In this document: one piece after another, positions 1-9,900 of the stretch
Position numbering within the stretch: position 1 is the first letter of the stretch
Layout: every line of letters starts with the position of its first letter
Source: Betaproteobacteria bacterium
GTDB lineage: Bacteria > Pseudomonadota > Gammaproteobacteria > Burkholderiales > Usitatibacteraceae
Reading direction: 5' to 3'
Assembly (NCBI GenBank): GCA_016790765.1
Contig: JAEUMZ010000100.1
Location: forward strand, 1-43,802
Length of the DNA stretch: 43,802 bases
Notes under the pieces: model-generated
The model's database searches: none
What the model was told of the DNA's origin: nothing
The model's input: only the letters and a program-made list of their open reading frames with translations
Translations under genes and position numbers: made by a program

Positions 1-3000
1 CGGCCGGCAGGCTCTCGGTGAAGGCAATCCCCGCCTGCGCCGGGTTGGTGCCGCTGTTGGTCAAGGTCAGCACCAGGTTGGTGGTGCCGCCGTCATTGAT
101 CGTGCCGGCACTCCACGCCTTGGTCAGCGTCGGCGCCACCACCGAAAGAGTGGAGCTAACGCCGGCCGCATCCAAGCCGCCACCAATACCGCTGATAGCG
201 CCGGAATCGTTAAGGTAGGAGCCAACGACATCCCCTTGTACGGTAGCCGTAAAGGTGCAGCTCGCCGTTCCTGCGGTCATCGTACCTGCCGAAAGCGCCA
301 CGCTCGTTGCTGTGTTGCTTACCGTACCTGCACAGCCTGCGCCAGACACGGTACCGACCCCTGTTACGGTCAACCCTCCCGCAAACGTATCTGTAAAGGC
401 CAGCCCGCTTTGCGCAGGGCTTCCCGCACCGTTGGTGATCGTGAAAGTCAGCGTACTCGAGAGACCTTGGCCTATCGTGCTTGGGGCATAAGACTTAGAC
501 AGCGAAGCACGGTTATACACAGTAATGCACGCCCCGCTTCCGGCTGCACCCGCCATACCTCCACCAAATGCGGCATCGGCAATCGCTGGGGTTACATTTG
601 TTGTTGCACCAATTTGGGCGTTACCGTTCGTATTGGATGGATCCGGACACACTGCGACAACGGGCCCCGCCGCCGTCGTAACGTTCACCGTAATCGTACA
701 AGTCGTGGCCGGATTCACGATCTGAACGCCGCTCACCGTGATGCTTGAAGACAATCCAGTAGCTGTCACCGTTCCGCCGGTACAACTATTGACAACTGCA
801 GGAACCGCCGCAATACGAAGTCCAGCGGGCAGCGAATCAGTGAAGCTGAATGTCTGAGTTGGGTTGCCAACTGGTTGGCTGATGACCAACGAGAGGGATT
901 GCACGCCCGACACGGCTAACCCGCCCCCAAAGACCTTACTGAGAGACGGTGTTGCTGCACTGACGCTTACACATGCACCCGTTGTGCTTGAACCACCACC
1001 CGCCGCACTATTGGAAATCGATGCGGAAATGTTCGCTGTACCGGAAATGTTCCCATTGCCATTGGTGTTGTCCGCTTGGGGACAGATTCCGACAGTGGGC
1101 GTAGCCGACGTCGTAACGAAGACGGTGATTGTGCAGCTTGTTGCCGGACTGACAATCTGCCGATTTGTGACGGTGATCGTACTTCCTCCTCCGGTTCCGG
1201 TCACGCTTCCACCAGAGCAAGATCCGCCAAAGACTGCAGGCGTCGCAATCACAAGGCCTGCGGGAAGCGTGTCCACAAAGCTAAATGTCTGCGTTGGATT
1301 GCCCGTCGGTTGGCTTACCGTGAAAGTGATGGTTTGCAAACCACCTACCGTCAGTCCGCCTGCAACCGTGAAGGCCTTGTCCAGCGTCGGGACTGCCGCA
1401 ACGACCGTCACGCAAGCCCCTGTCGAGCTGGTGCCGCCCCCGGCCGCGCTGTTGGTTACACTAGTTGTAAGGTTCGACAAGGACCCGAAGTTCGCATTTC
1501 CATTTGTATTGTTCGCCTGCGGGCATGTGCCGATCGTCGGCACCGTCGCAGTTGAAACGAGGACGGAAATCGTACAACTGGTCGCAGGGTTCAGAATCTG
1601 GCGACCTGACACGGTGATCGTGCCGCTCCCGGCGACAGCGGTCACGCTGCCGCCCGAACATGTCCCACCGATGACAGACGGCGTTGCAACCACCAAACCC
1701 GCGGGCAAGTTGTCAGTGAAACTAAACGTCTGCGTGGGATTTCCAACGGGTTGAGTGATGGTAAACGTGAGCGTCTGCGTCCCGCCAACCGTCAGGACAC
1801 CGGCAAACGCCTTGTCCACGTTCGGCACCGCCTGCGTGACGACAAGGCTCGCTGATGCGGTGTTCCCATTCAGCGGGCCGGCAGCTGTCACCGCGCCAGA
1901 GACATTGTTGTAGGTCCCAATCGCTGCGCCGGCAGTCGGTACACGCACTTCCACGCTCAAGGTGCACGCACTATTTGCAGGGATGGTTCCGCCGCTAAAC
2001 GTTACAGACCCAGCGCCAGCAGTTGCCGTAAAGGTACCGCCACAGGTGTTGGTGGTTGTTGACGGCGTAGCCACAACCATGGCTTGCGGCATGGTGGGAA
2101 ACGTATCGCTAAACGCAACTGCAGTCATCGCCGCATTCGTGCCGTTGCTGAGGGTGAACGTCAACGTGCTGTCTTGACCGAGCTGAACGGGATTCGGACT
2201 GAACACCTTCGCTATGCTCGGTACACCGACCGTCAGCACACCGGAAACACTTGATCCGGTGCCGGCGTTTGTTGTACTGATGGAGCCAGTATTGTTCGTG
2301 TAGTTTCCACTTACCGTTGAAACCACGCGCACTGTAACCGTGCAAGATCCGCTGGCCGGAATCGTGCCTCCTGAAAGGGAAAGCGTGCCGGGATTGGTCG
2401 CATTGGGTGACGCCGTCACGGTACCCGCACATGTTGTGGACACATTGGGAACCGTTGCGTTGCGAAGGTTCAATGGATAGGTGTCGGCAAAGCTCGCGCC
2501 GGTAATCGCCGTCGTGTTCGGATTCGACAACGTGATGGTCAAGGTCGATTCTTCACTGGTCGCCACGCTCGGGGGTGAGAATGACTTGATCGCCGAAGGT
2601 GGCGACAACACAGTCAACGTCGCTGACCCAGCTGCAATATTGGCACCGGCGCTCGTGGTCAAACCACCCACCGGGATCGAATTGACATAGCTACCTGCAG
2701 TCGCAGAGGTGACATTGACAGTAACTATGCAAACGCTGTTTGCAGGAATGGTAAAGCCTGCCAATGAGACGGAGGGACCGCTGGCTGCCGCGGTCAACGT
2801 GCCACCGGTGCACGTGGTGCTCGCCGCGGGTGCCGCTGTGTTCGTCATTCCCGCAGGATAAGTATCCGTAAACGATGCTCCGGTCATGGCCACCGAATTC
2901 AAGTTCGTCAAGGATATGGTCAACTGCGATGTACCGTTCTGCCCGATGACCGTGGGCGAAAAACTTTTGGCGACAAGCGGGGCCGCAAGCACAACGAGAG

Positions 3001-6000
3001 TCGCCACATTGCTAGGCACACCTGGCACCGCGTCCGATGAGTGGCTTGCACCACTCGCTTGGTTATTATGGGTGCCCGCAATCGTACTGGTCACATTGAT
3101 TGTGATGGTGCACGGCCCGGGCGAAGGGACATTTCCTGCTGTCACTTGGAAGTTGGTAACACCGCCACCGGCATTGCTGGTGACAGCAGCACATGAGCCA
3201 CCCACAACTCCATCGGCCATTGACAAACCAACGGCGCCAAGATCGTCGTTGAACGTCAGACCAGTTCGGGCCGCACCAGTCGGGTTGGAAATCGTAAAGG
3301 TCAAAACCGAGGACCCGCCATTGGCTATGGTCGTTGGCGCAAAGGCCTTTGCAATTCCGAGCTTGGCTATGCTGAGAACCGCACTTGCCGTCCCACCGGT
3401 ACCCCCATTTGTCGATGTCACCGCTGTGGTCGTATTGGTGTAGTTGCCGGCTGTCGGGGCAGTGACAAGAGCGGTAATCGTGCAACTTCCGTTCGGAGCA
3501 ATCGTGGCGCCAACCGCTGGATTGATCCGAATTCCGACATCACCGACGTTGAGACCGCCGCCTGCTGAATCTTGAAGAGCGCCAGCTGTGCTGCCCCCCG
3601 TGCAGGTGTTCGACGTGGTCAGCGGCGCCGCCAACGTCATCGCACCGGGCATCGTGGGAAACAAATCCGTGAACGAGACTCCCGTCAAATTGATGGGATT
3701 CGTGCCGGGGTTGCTGATCACGATGGTGAGCGTCGACGTCCCTCCTGCGGCAATGGACGCTGGGGAAAAACTCTTCGAGATCGCCGGCGCACGCAACACG
3801 TTTAGCGTTGCCGTTCCTGCGACGTTTTGCGGCGGCGTGTTGGTCGTCGTCACGGAACCCGTTGAATTGAAGTAGGCTCCTTCCGCAACTGCCGTCACCG
3901 TGACATCGATTTGGCATTGGCGCGAACCCGCCGTACCGATCGTCAAGCCCGACAATGCCAGCGACGTGCCACCGGCCACCGCGGTCAACGTCCCGCCGGT
4001 ACAAGATGAGCCTCCCAACGCCGTGATTGTGGCGCTAGGTATGGCAGCATTGACCAATCCAAGAGGATAGTTGTCTGTGAATGCCACGCCATTGGCAGCG
4101 GTACCGGCATTGTTGTTCGTCAGCGTGATTCGCAAGACCGAGGTCGCACCTTCGAGAATCGGGTTGGTGACGAACGCCTTGGCTACGGTTGGTTCGGTCA
4201 AAGCAGTAACGGTGAGATTTACCGCACCCGACGTCGGGTCAGGCGCGTTATCGAAAGTCGAAACGAATGCCGCATTCGTGCGCGTACCGGCACCACCGGC
4301 AATCGCAACCAAGCTTGTCACGGTGCAGCTACCGCCCGGCTGAATCGATGCATTTGACAAGCCCAACGCTGTTCCACCTGCCGCGGTGCCGGAGATCACC
4401 GCGGTAGACCCCGCAGTACAGTTCAGCGTGACGGACAACGGATTCACATTGCTTACGTTCGCCGGATAGTTGTCAGTAAACACAACACCGGTTCGCGTGA
4501 CCGTCGTCGTGGTATTCGGGTTCGAGACCGTAATCGTGATGGTGGTCGTGTCGCCGGAATTCACCGAAGACGGTGTAAACGACTTGACCACCGTAGGGGC
4601 GGCCACAACGGTATAAGGTGCGGATGCCGGATTACCGGGCACTGCGTCCCCCGTGCGTGTTACACCGGAGGTCGTGTTCGTAAACACACCCCCTGCCGTG
4701 CCCGTAACTTGTTTGGTAATCGTGCAACTGGCACCCGCATTGATCGCCCCGCCTGCCAGCGAAATTGCCGTGGCGCCATTGGTGGCAGTGACGGCGCCAC
4801 CACAGGTATTCGTGGCGGCTACAGCATTGTTCTGCATGCCGCCCGGAAACATGTCGGTAAACGCAACGCCCGTTGCGTTGGCACCCGTGTTGTTCGTCAA
4901 CGTAAACGTGATGGTCGATGTGCCACCGACCTCAAACACTGAAGCAGAAAACGACTTGGTGATCGAGACTTTTCCAACAAACAGCGTATCGGTTGCGGTA
5001 GTCCCTGTCCCGCCGTTCGTCGAGGCAACCGCTGTCGTGGTATTGACGTGGGAACCGTTGGTTGCACTGGTGACTTGAACAGTGACGGTACAACTGCCGC
5101 CAGGCAGAATGCTCGCGCCAGGACTCATGCCGATCGAGTTCCCGCCCGCCGTGCCGCCCGTGATGGTACCGGGAGTAGACCCACCCGTGCAAACCACATT
5201 GGCCGCGGGCATCGCTGCGTTGGTGATCGCCATCGGGTAGGCATCGTTGAACGATACCCCGGTCAATGTCGCAGGATTTGCGGCCGGATTGGCGACAACG
5301 ATCGTCAAGGTGGAAGTTCCGCCCCCATTGATGACATTCGGCGAGAACGATTTTGAAATCGTCGGCGCAGTCAGGACCGTACCTGTTGCGGAGGCACTTG
5401 TCGTGCTGAAGGTAGCTCCCAATGTCTGGCCGCTGTATGAGACGGTTGCGGAATTGGTGATGCTGGTTCCAGCCGGGATCCCCATGTTGACAATGGAGTC
5501 AAACGATATCGAGGTCGACTCCGTGTAGGCGAGACTGCCACCCATCGCGGCGTTAGCCCCGCTGCCCAATCGGTAAATGACGCAGGGTGCGGTGACAGGC
5601 ATGCACGCAGCTGCCGAGACCGAGTACTCCGCCTGGTCATCCCCGGCGCCATCGCTTTTCATTCCAGAATTTGCACCGGTCAGTATTTGCAGCGAGTTTG
5701 CCGTATAGGTCGTGTTCGCCGGAATCGGATCCTTGAGAATCAGATTGGTGCCGGTGTCGAATCCGGTGTTGGACATCGAAATGGTCCATCGGATCGGATC
5801 CCCTGGCAACAATGGGGGCCCATTCAGGTCGGTCAGCGTCTTGACGACGTTTGATGCAATGACGGGGACATAGATATCCGTTGCAAACGTCAACACGTTT
5901 GGATGGTAGTTTTCTGATGGTGCCGTCAATTGGAGAGTGGCTGAAGTCGCCCCATTGGGCACAACCCCGGTTGGGACATTGACCCGGTCAACGTCTGTTC

Positions 6001-6937
6001 CAAAGTTGTTGACGAAGCTGGGGTTTCGGCCGGGCAACTGCACCCCGTTCTCCGAAATAACCGAGTTGAAAAAGTTATTGGTCTGGTTGAGAGAATCTGT
6101 CAGCGCCGTTCCATTGACCGAAAAGCCATCCCCGGTCAAATTCAGGTCGCCGTCGTAACCAGATGCACCGACGCGCGTGACAACCGGACCGGAAAGTGGG
6201 GTCAAGAAGCCGCTTGGGACAACGGTTACCGGATTGGCATTGTTGACCAGGCCGTAGCCGTCATAGACAACGAGGTTCTTTACGCTCTCCGAGAGGTTTT
6301 GATACACGACGACCAATACCCAGCCGCCCCAATTTCCTGCCGCTTGTGTCGTGCGGACATTTGCCACCGTGTATACGCCATTGCCCGCAGCGGAAACGAG
6401 CGCTGTGACATTGGCGAAACCACTGTAATTGTTCGCCTGTCCACCAGCTGTATCCAAGACACTCGCTGTAATTGCCGCATAGCCAAAGGCGGTAGGCGTC
6501 CTGAAGAGCACCTGATTTCGCTGCGCACTATTGGACGTCGCGCCCCAATACAATCCAGCGAACAAAACAGTGGACCCCGGCGGCATGGTCAGGGTGGCCT
6601 GCGACGAGTTGAAAGTGGTCGCATCTCCATCGACGTCGATATTCGTCATCGCGAAGTCGTTATTGTTCAGACCTGTGCCATTGGCGGTCCCTGCGGCTGC
6701 CAGGGCGCAGTTTCCAGTCAGCGGCATCGCACCGCATGTCATCACGGCGTTTCCAACCAGTTTGATATCCCCGTTGTCGTTCGCGCTATACCGAATCGTG
6801 AACGGCCGGGTGATTTGCGCCGCCGCATCATGCATTGCGCCGATAAATGCAATTGATGCAAATGCAAAACCTATCCTGGCAAGAGACGCCAAGTGTCGTG
6901 AACCGCGCTGCCGGAGCATTCTGGAAATGAGTGACAT
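1..6937 (-). CDS. giant secreted DUF11-type tandem-repeat protein (3' end outside window)
   Basis: The frame is open from an ATG at 6937 to the window edge, giving at least 2312 residues; the C-terminus lies beyond base 1. An N-terminal signal peptide is visible (hydrophobic stretch near residues 21-34, then AAA|Q at 40/41). Residues of about 42-350 form a module with GLYWGA, GWVLVVVYQ and GRNP motifs of a kind I recall from the front of other DUF11 proteins. From about residue 366 the chain is tandem DUF11-like modules, each starting near KSFS, continuing through FTD-LP and NPA motifs, and carrying a conserved cysteine pair (C-GG...SCT). At least 14 module starts are seen at roughly 380-440 bp spacing. 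The gene starts 4 bp after the stop of the barrel-bearing gene, so the two are probably co-transcribed. The role is inferred: an extracellular adhesin or surface fibre. How it is anchored cannot be judged without the missing end. Confidence 0.85.
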   Translation of the reverse strand, partial: MSLISRMLRQRGSRHLASLARIGFAFASIAFIGAMHDAAAQITRPFTIRYSANDNGDIKLVGNAVMTCGAMPLTGNCALAAAGTANGTGLNNNDFAMTNIDVDGDATTFNSSQATLTMPPGSTVLFAGLYWGATSNSAQRNQVLFRTPTAFGYAAITASVLDTAGGQANNYSGFANVTALVSAAGNGVYTVANVRTTQAAGNWGGWVLVVVYQNLSESVKNLVVYDGYGLVNNANPVTVVPSGFLTPLSGPVVTRVGASGYDGDLNLTGDGFSVNGTALTDSLNQTNNFFNSVISENGVQLPGRNPSFVNNFGTDVDRVNVPTGVVPNGATSATLQLTAPSENYHPNVLTFATDIYVPVIASNVVKTLTDLNGPPLLPGDPIRWTISMSNTGFDTGTNLILKDPIPANTTYTANSLQILTGANSGMKSDGAGDDQAEYSVSAAACMPVTAPCVIYRLGSGANAAMGGSLAYTESTSISFDSIVNMGIPAGTSITNSATVSYSGQTLGATFSTTSASATGTVLTAPTISKSFSPNVINGGGTSTLTIVVANPAANPATLTGVSFNDAYPMAITNAAMPAANVVCTGGSTPGTITGGTAGGNSIGMSPGASILPGGSCTVTVQVTSATNGSHVNTTTAVASTNGGTGTTATDTLFVGKVSITKSFSASVFEVGGTSTITFTLTNNTGANATGVAFTDMFPGGMQNNAVAATNTCGGAVTATNGATAISLAGGAINAGASCTITKQVTGTAGGVFTNTTSGVTRTGDAVPGNPASAPYTVVAAPTVVKSFTPSSVNSGDTTTITITVSNPNTTTTVTRTGVVFTDNYPANVSNVNPLSVTLNCTAGSTAVISGTAAGGTALGLSNASIQPGGSCTVTSLVAIAGGAGTRTNAAFVSTFDNAPDPTSGAVNLTVTALTEPTVAKAFVTNPILEGATSVLRITLTNNNAGTAANGVAFTDNYPLGLVNAAIPSATITALGGSSCTGGTLTAVAGGTSLALSGLTIGTAGSRQCQIDVTVTAVAEGAYFNSTGSVTTTNTPPQNVAGTATLNVLRAPAISKSFSPASIAAGGTSTLTIVISNPGTNPINLTGVSFTDLFPTMPGAMTLAAPLTTSNTCTGGSTAGALQDSAGGGLNVGDVGIRINPAVGATIAPNGSCTITALVTAPTAGNYTNTTTAVTSTNGGTGGTASAVLSIAKLGIAKAFAPTTIANGGSSVLTFTISNPTGAARTGLTFNDDLGAVGLSMADGVVGGSCAAVTSNAGGGVTNFQVTAGNVPSPGPCTITINVTSTIAGTHNNQASGASHSSDAVPGVPSNVATLVVLAAPLVAKSFSPTVIGQNGTSQLTISLTNLNSVAMTGASFTDTYPAGMTNTAAPAASTTCTGGTLTAAASGPSVSLAGFTIPANSVCIVTVNVTSATAGSYVNSIPVGGLTTSAGANIAAGSATLTVLSPPSAIKSFSPPSVATSEESTLTITLSNPNTTAITGASFADTYPLNLRNATVPNVSTTCAGTVTASPNATNPGTLSLSGGTIPASGSCTVTVRVVSTVSGNYTNNTGSISTTNAGTGSSVSGVLTVGVPSIAKVFSPNPVQLGQDSTLTFTLSNGTNAAMTAVAFSDTFPTMPQAMVVATPSTTTNTCGGTFTATAGAGSVTFSGGTIPANSACTLSVEVRVPTAGAAIGTYNNVSGAVTAAGPLNGNTASASLVVTQAVPNVDKAFAGVLTVGGTQTLTFTITQPVGNPTQTFSFTDNLPAGLVVATPSVIGGTCSGGSVTAVAGSGTITVSGRQILNPATSCTISVLVSTATVPTIGTCPQANNTNGNANFGSLSNLTTSVTNSAAGGGTSSTGACVTVVAAVPTLDKAFTVAGGLTVGGLQTITFTVSQPTGNPTQTFSFVDTLPAGLVIATPAVFGGSCSGGSVTGTGGGSTITVTNRQIVSPATSCTITVFVTTSATPTVGICPQADNTNGNGNISGTANISASISNSAAGGGSSTTGACVSVSAATPSLSKVFGGGLAVSGVQSLSLVISQPVGNPTQTFSFTDSLPAGLRIAAVPAVVNSCTGGTVTATGLSSSITVSGVQIVNPATTCTITVNVTTAAGPVVAVCPDPSNTNGNAQIGATTNVTPAIADAAFGGGMAGAAGSGACITVYNRASLSKSYAPSTIGQGLSSTLTFTITNGAGSPAQSGLAFTDTFAGGLTVTGVGTVSGAGCAGTVSNTATSVALSAGTMTAGTASCTFTATVQGDVVGSYLNDSGAISGIGGGLDAAGVSSTLSVVAPTLTKAWSAGTINDGGTTNLVLTLTNSGTNPAQAGIAFTESLPA

Positions 6938-6941
6938 CGTT

Positions 6942-9900
6942 TCAAGGCCGATCACTGGGATCCGCCACCTCCTGCATCGTGTCACGGGATTGGTTCGCCA
7001 GCGGGGAATCGCGACCCGAAAACTCGCCCGCACCTTTTGCCGGATTTATGTTGCCTCGCAGGCCACCAAACAAGTCTTCGTCAAACTTGTAGCGCAGCCG
7101 CAAATACATGCCTTTGCTTGTGTGTTCGCCACTGGAAAGGTCGTCATCGCGATAACCAACGAAGTTGTAGCCGGCTGAGAGCCAAAGGTTTTCCATCACC
7201 ATGTAGCCCAACTCGACGCCCGCAGAATACGATTTTGAATGCGCTCCACCCAGCAATGTGGAAATCTGGACCGAGGCATCCCAGCGCGGCGCAATATCCC
7301 AAATTGCACGCGTGCCGATCAGCTGGCCCCGACTGCGTGTGCCGGTGCCATTGGAGTTCTCCTTGACCCACTTGGCGGCATAGCGACCGGTAAACGTGAA
7401 CGGCCGACGAGGCTGCCAGTTTGCATGGATCGACACAATGTCGACGGAGCGTTTGAGTTTCAGGGCAGGCTGAGAGTCATCCTTCTCGTTGCGATGCTCG
7501 ACGCGTGCCAAACCATTCCAGACATCGGAATCCGTATCCCGGTATGCCACACCGGCTTGCGCGCGCTCCTGCTCGACTTCACCGGTCAGGCTACCCTTGT
7601 TCTTGACCAGCGAGTAGGAATTGCGCGCCAGCAATGTCCAGTCCTTTGACAACTTCGCGGCGGCGGCCACCGTGGCGAGAATCGAATCGCTCGACTTGCC
7701 GTCGCGCAACTCAAGGCGTGCAGAGCCCTTCCAGATCGGATTGGCCGTGTAGTCCAGGCCAAAGGTCAATGCGCTCGATTCGCCATTCCCGGACCCGGAC
7801 ATTGCATGAACCCGCTCGAACCCGGTTTGGAGACGCAATCCTTCGCTCAGTGTCCACAAGTTGCGCAAACCCAGCGCCGCTTCCGCGTCACCGCCCGAGA
7901 TTGCGTCCCGCACACGGTACTCGCTAAATAGGCTGCCGTCCTTCATGTACTCGGTGTTCAGGCCGAGCACTGTCGCGTTCTGCCGCTGTTGATTGTTCAG
8001 CCCGTAGGGCCCGGTCAGCGAAGAGATGAATTCATGGCGCGCATACAGCCTGCCCGCATTGCCGAGCTTGTAATCGCCGCCGACGGCAGCAATTTTGCGC
8101 TGCGAATCGCTGGCATCGACCTCGGCCTCCAAGTAGGCTGTGGCGTCCTGCACGCCGGGCAGGTCTCCACCGACTCGTACGCGGATTGCAGTCAGCTCCT
8201 TGGGAACCTGGGCGCCGTTGACCGATTGAACCGTTTGGGTGTCTCGCGCATGGCGAACGCCGGCTTCCACACGCAGGCGATCGCCAAGCGCTCGCTCGAT
8301 GACCAGCAGCGCGCCGTCGCGCTTACTGCCACTGGCGGTGTCCTCGGTGTGCAGCAGCTCGCCTTTGAGTCGGGTTTTTTCATCGAGTCGGTAGGACAGG
8401 CGTCCCCCCGCCTCCTCCCTTCCCGCGGACAATGCCGCACTGGGATTGTCGAACTCCTTGTCCGCACGGCCTGCGTAGAAAGTCGCCTCCAGATCTGTGC
8501 TCGCATGGCGGAGTTCCACGCGTTTCGCAGTGCCTTCCTTCTCACCCAGGTCGATGCCGTTGGCCGTTTTTTCGCGCTGCGTACGGGCGATCTCAGCCAC
8601 GAGAAACGTCCGGTCGGCTAGTTTGGCAATGGCATTTACGCCCAGCAAGCGAAATTTGTCCATTGGGTTGCGGTCTTCGATGGCCACCGCGCCCAGTTCA
8701 ACGCGATCGGTTGCCTTGAACTGCACCTCCGCGCCGCCCACCCAGAATGCATCGCCCCCCTGGTCGATTTCATAAGTGATTCGCAGGAAATTCGGATTGA
8801 GTGCCTCGTCAAGGCTTGGCACCGGCGCCTTGAGAAGGATGCGTCCGGTCAACGGCTCAATTTCGTAGTCGGCGAAACGCGCCAACGGTTGCGAGCGCAC
8901 GACCAAGGCGGGCTGGCTGCGGTCGCGCGTGAGGATTTCAATCTTCTCACTATTGATGAGCCCACGTGCCCGCGTGAGTGCAAATGGTCCCGAGGTACCG
9001 TTGGCCGGAAACTCGTCGACAATTTGGCGGGTCGTGTCGCGGCTGGCGAAGACGCTGGCCGAGACGCGCGCATTCTCGAAGTGGGACTTTGCTCCCGTGA
9101 GTGAACGGCTGTAATTGGACAACTTGCGCGCCTCGCTCGATTGCGACGTGTTGAAGTCCCCATAGAGAAGGTAGGACTTCCTGTGGTCGACGCGCACATA
9201 GAAGCGGCCGGTCGACTGCGCGTCGAACGTCCGCACTGACGAATCGCCATACACCGGGTAGAACTCGTCAGGTTGGATGTCACGGAACAGCCGCTCGCGC
9301 GTGTTCTTGTCGGAGTCAAAGGCGAGCGTCAACAGGTACTCCCCCTTGACCTTGCCCTTGATAAACATGGCGGCTCGCACCCCGGCATCGTGCTTTCCCG
9401 CATTCCAGCTGCGCGACAGGTGGGTGATCTCCTGTTCAAAGGCGTCCTGTACGCGTACGGTGTCGATTCCGCGCACATCGAGCTTGCGCAAATTGAGGAT
9501 CCCCTCGATCACACCCGCGGCGACCAAGTCACGCAGGTCGGGCAGGAAGTCAACCTTTGCCTCGCCGCGAATTTCACCGCTGGCCACACGCACCAAAGCT
9601 TGGACCGGATCGGGCGGCGGAATCAACTCGAATTCAGCGTGGCCATTCTCGATGAATGTCTGGAGACCCGGCTCTGTAGGGTTGAGATCCTCGACATTAA
9701 ACCGGCCCGCCGAACTCTCAAGGGTCAACGCCATACGTGCCGAGATCGGCGTCCCGAAGCGGTCTGAAACGCGTGCTGCGACTCGCACGGCAGTCTTGCC
9801 GTCCGCAATCGCCTCTCCCTTGGGGCCAGGCACCAGCGTCAACTCAATTACCCCCAGACTGCCCGGCGCCCGGACCTTGATCGACTGCTCGCCGCGCGGA

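Noticed and set aside
864..1754. A plus-strand open frame of 296 codons antisense to the giant repeat gene, with repeated Pro/Val-rich segments.
   Set aside because: It mirrors the tandem modules on the minus strand, has no signal peptide or family motif, and the minus frame is coherent throughout.
1..5850. Regular spacing of similar sequence that could suggest a CRISPR or satellite array.
   Set aside because: The period is 375-443 bp, the units are diverged, and they translate into DUF11 modules; there are no short identical repeats with unique spacers.
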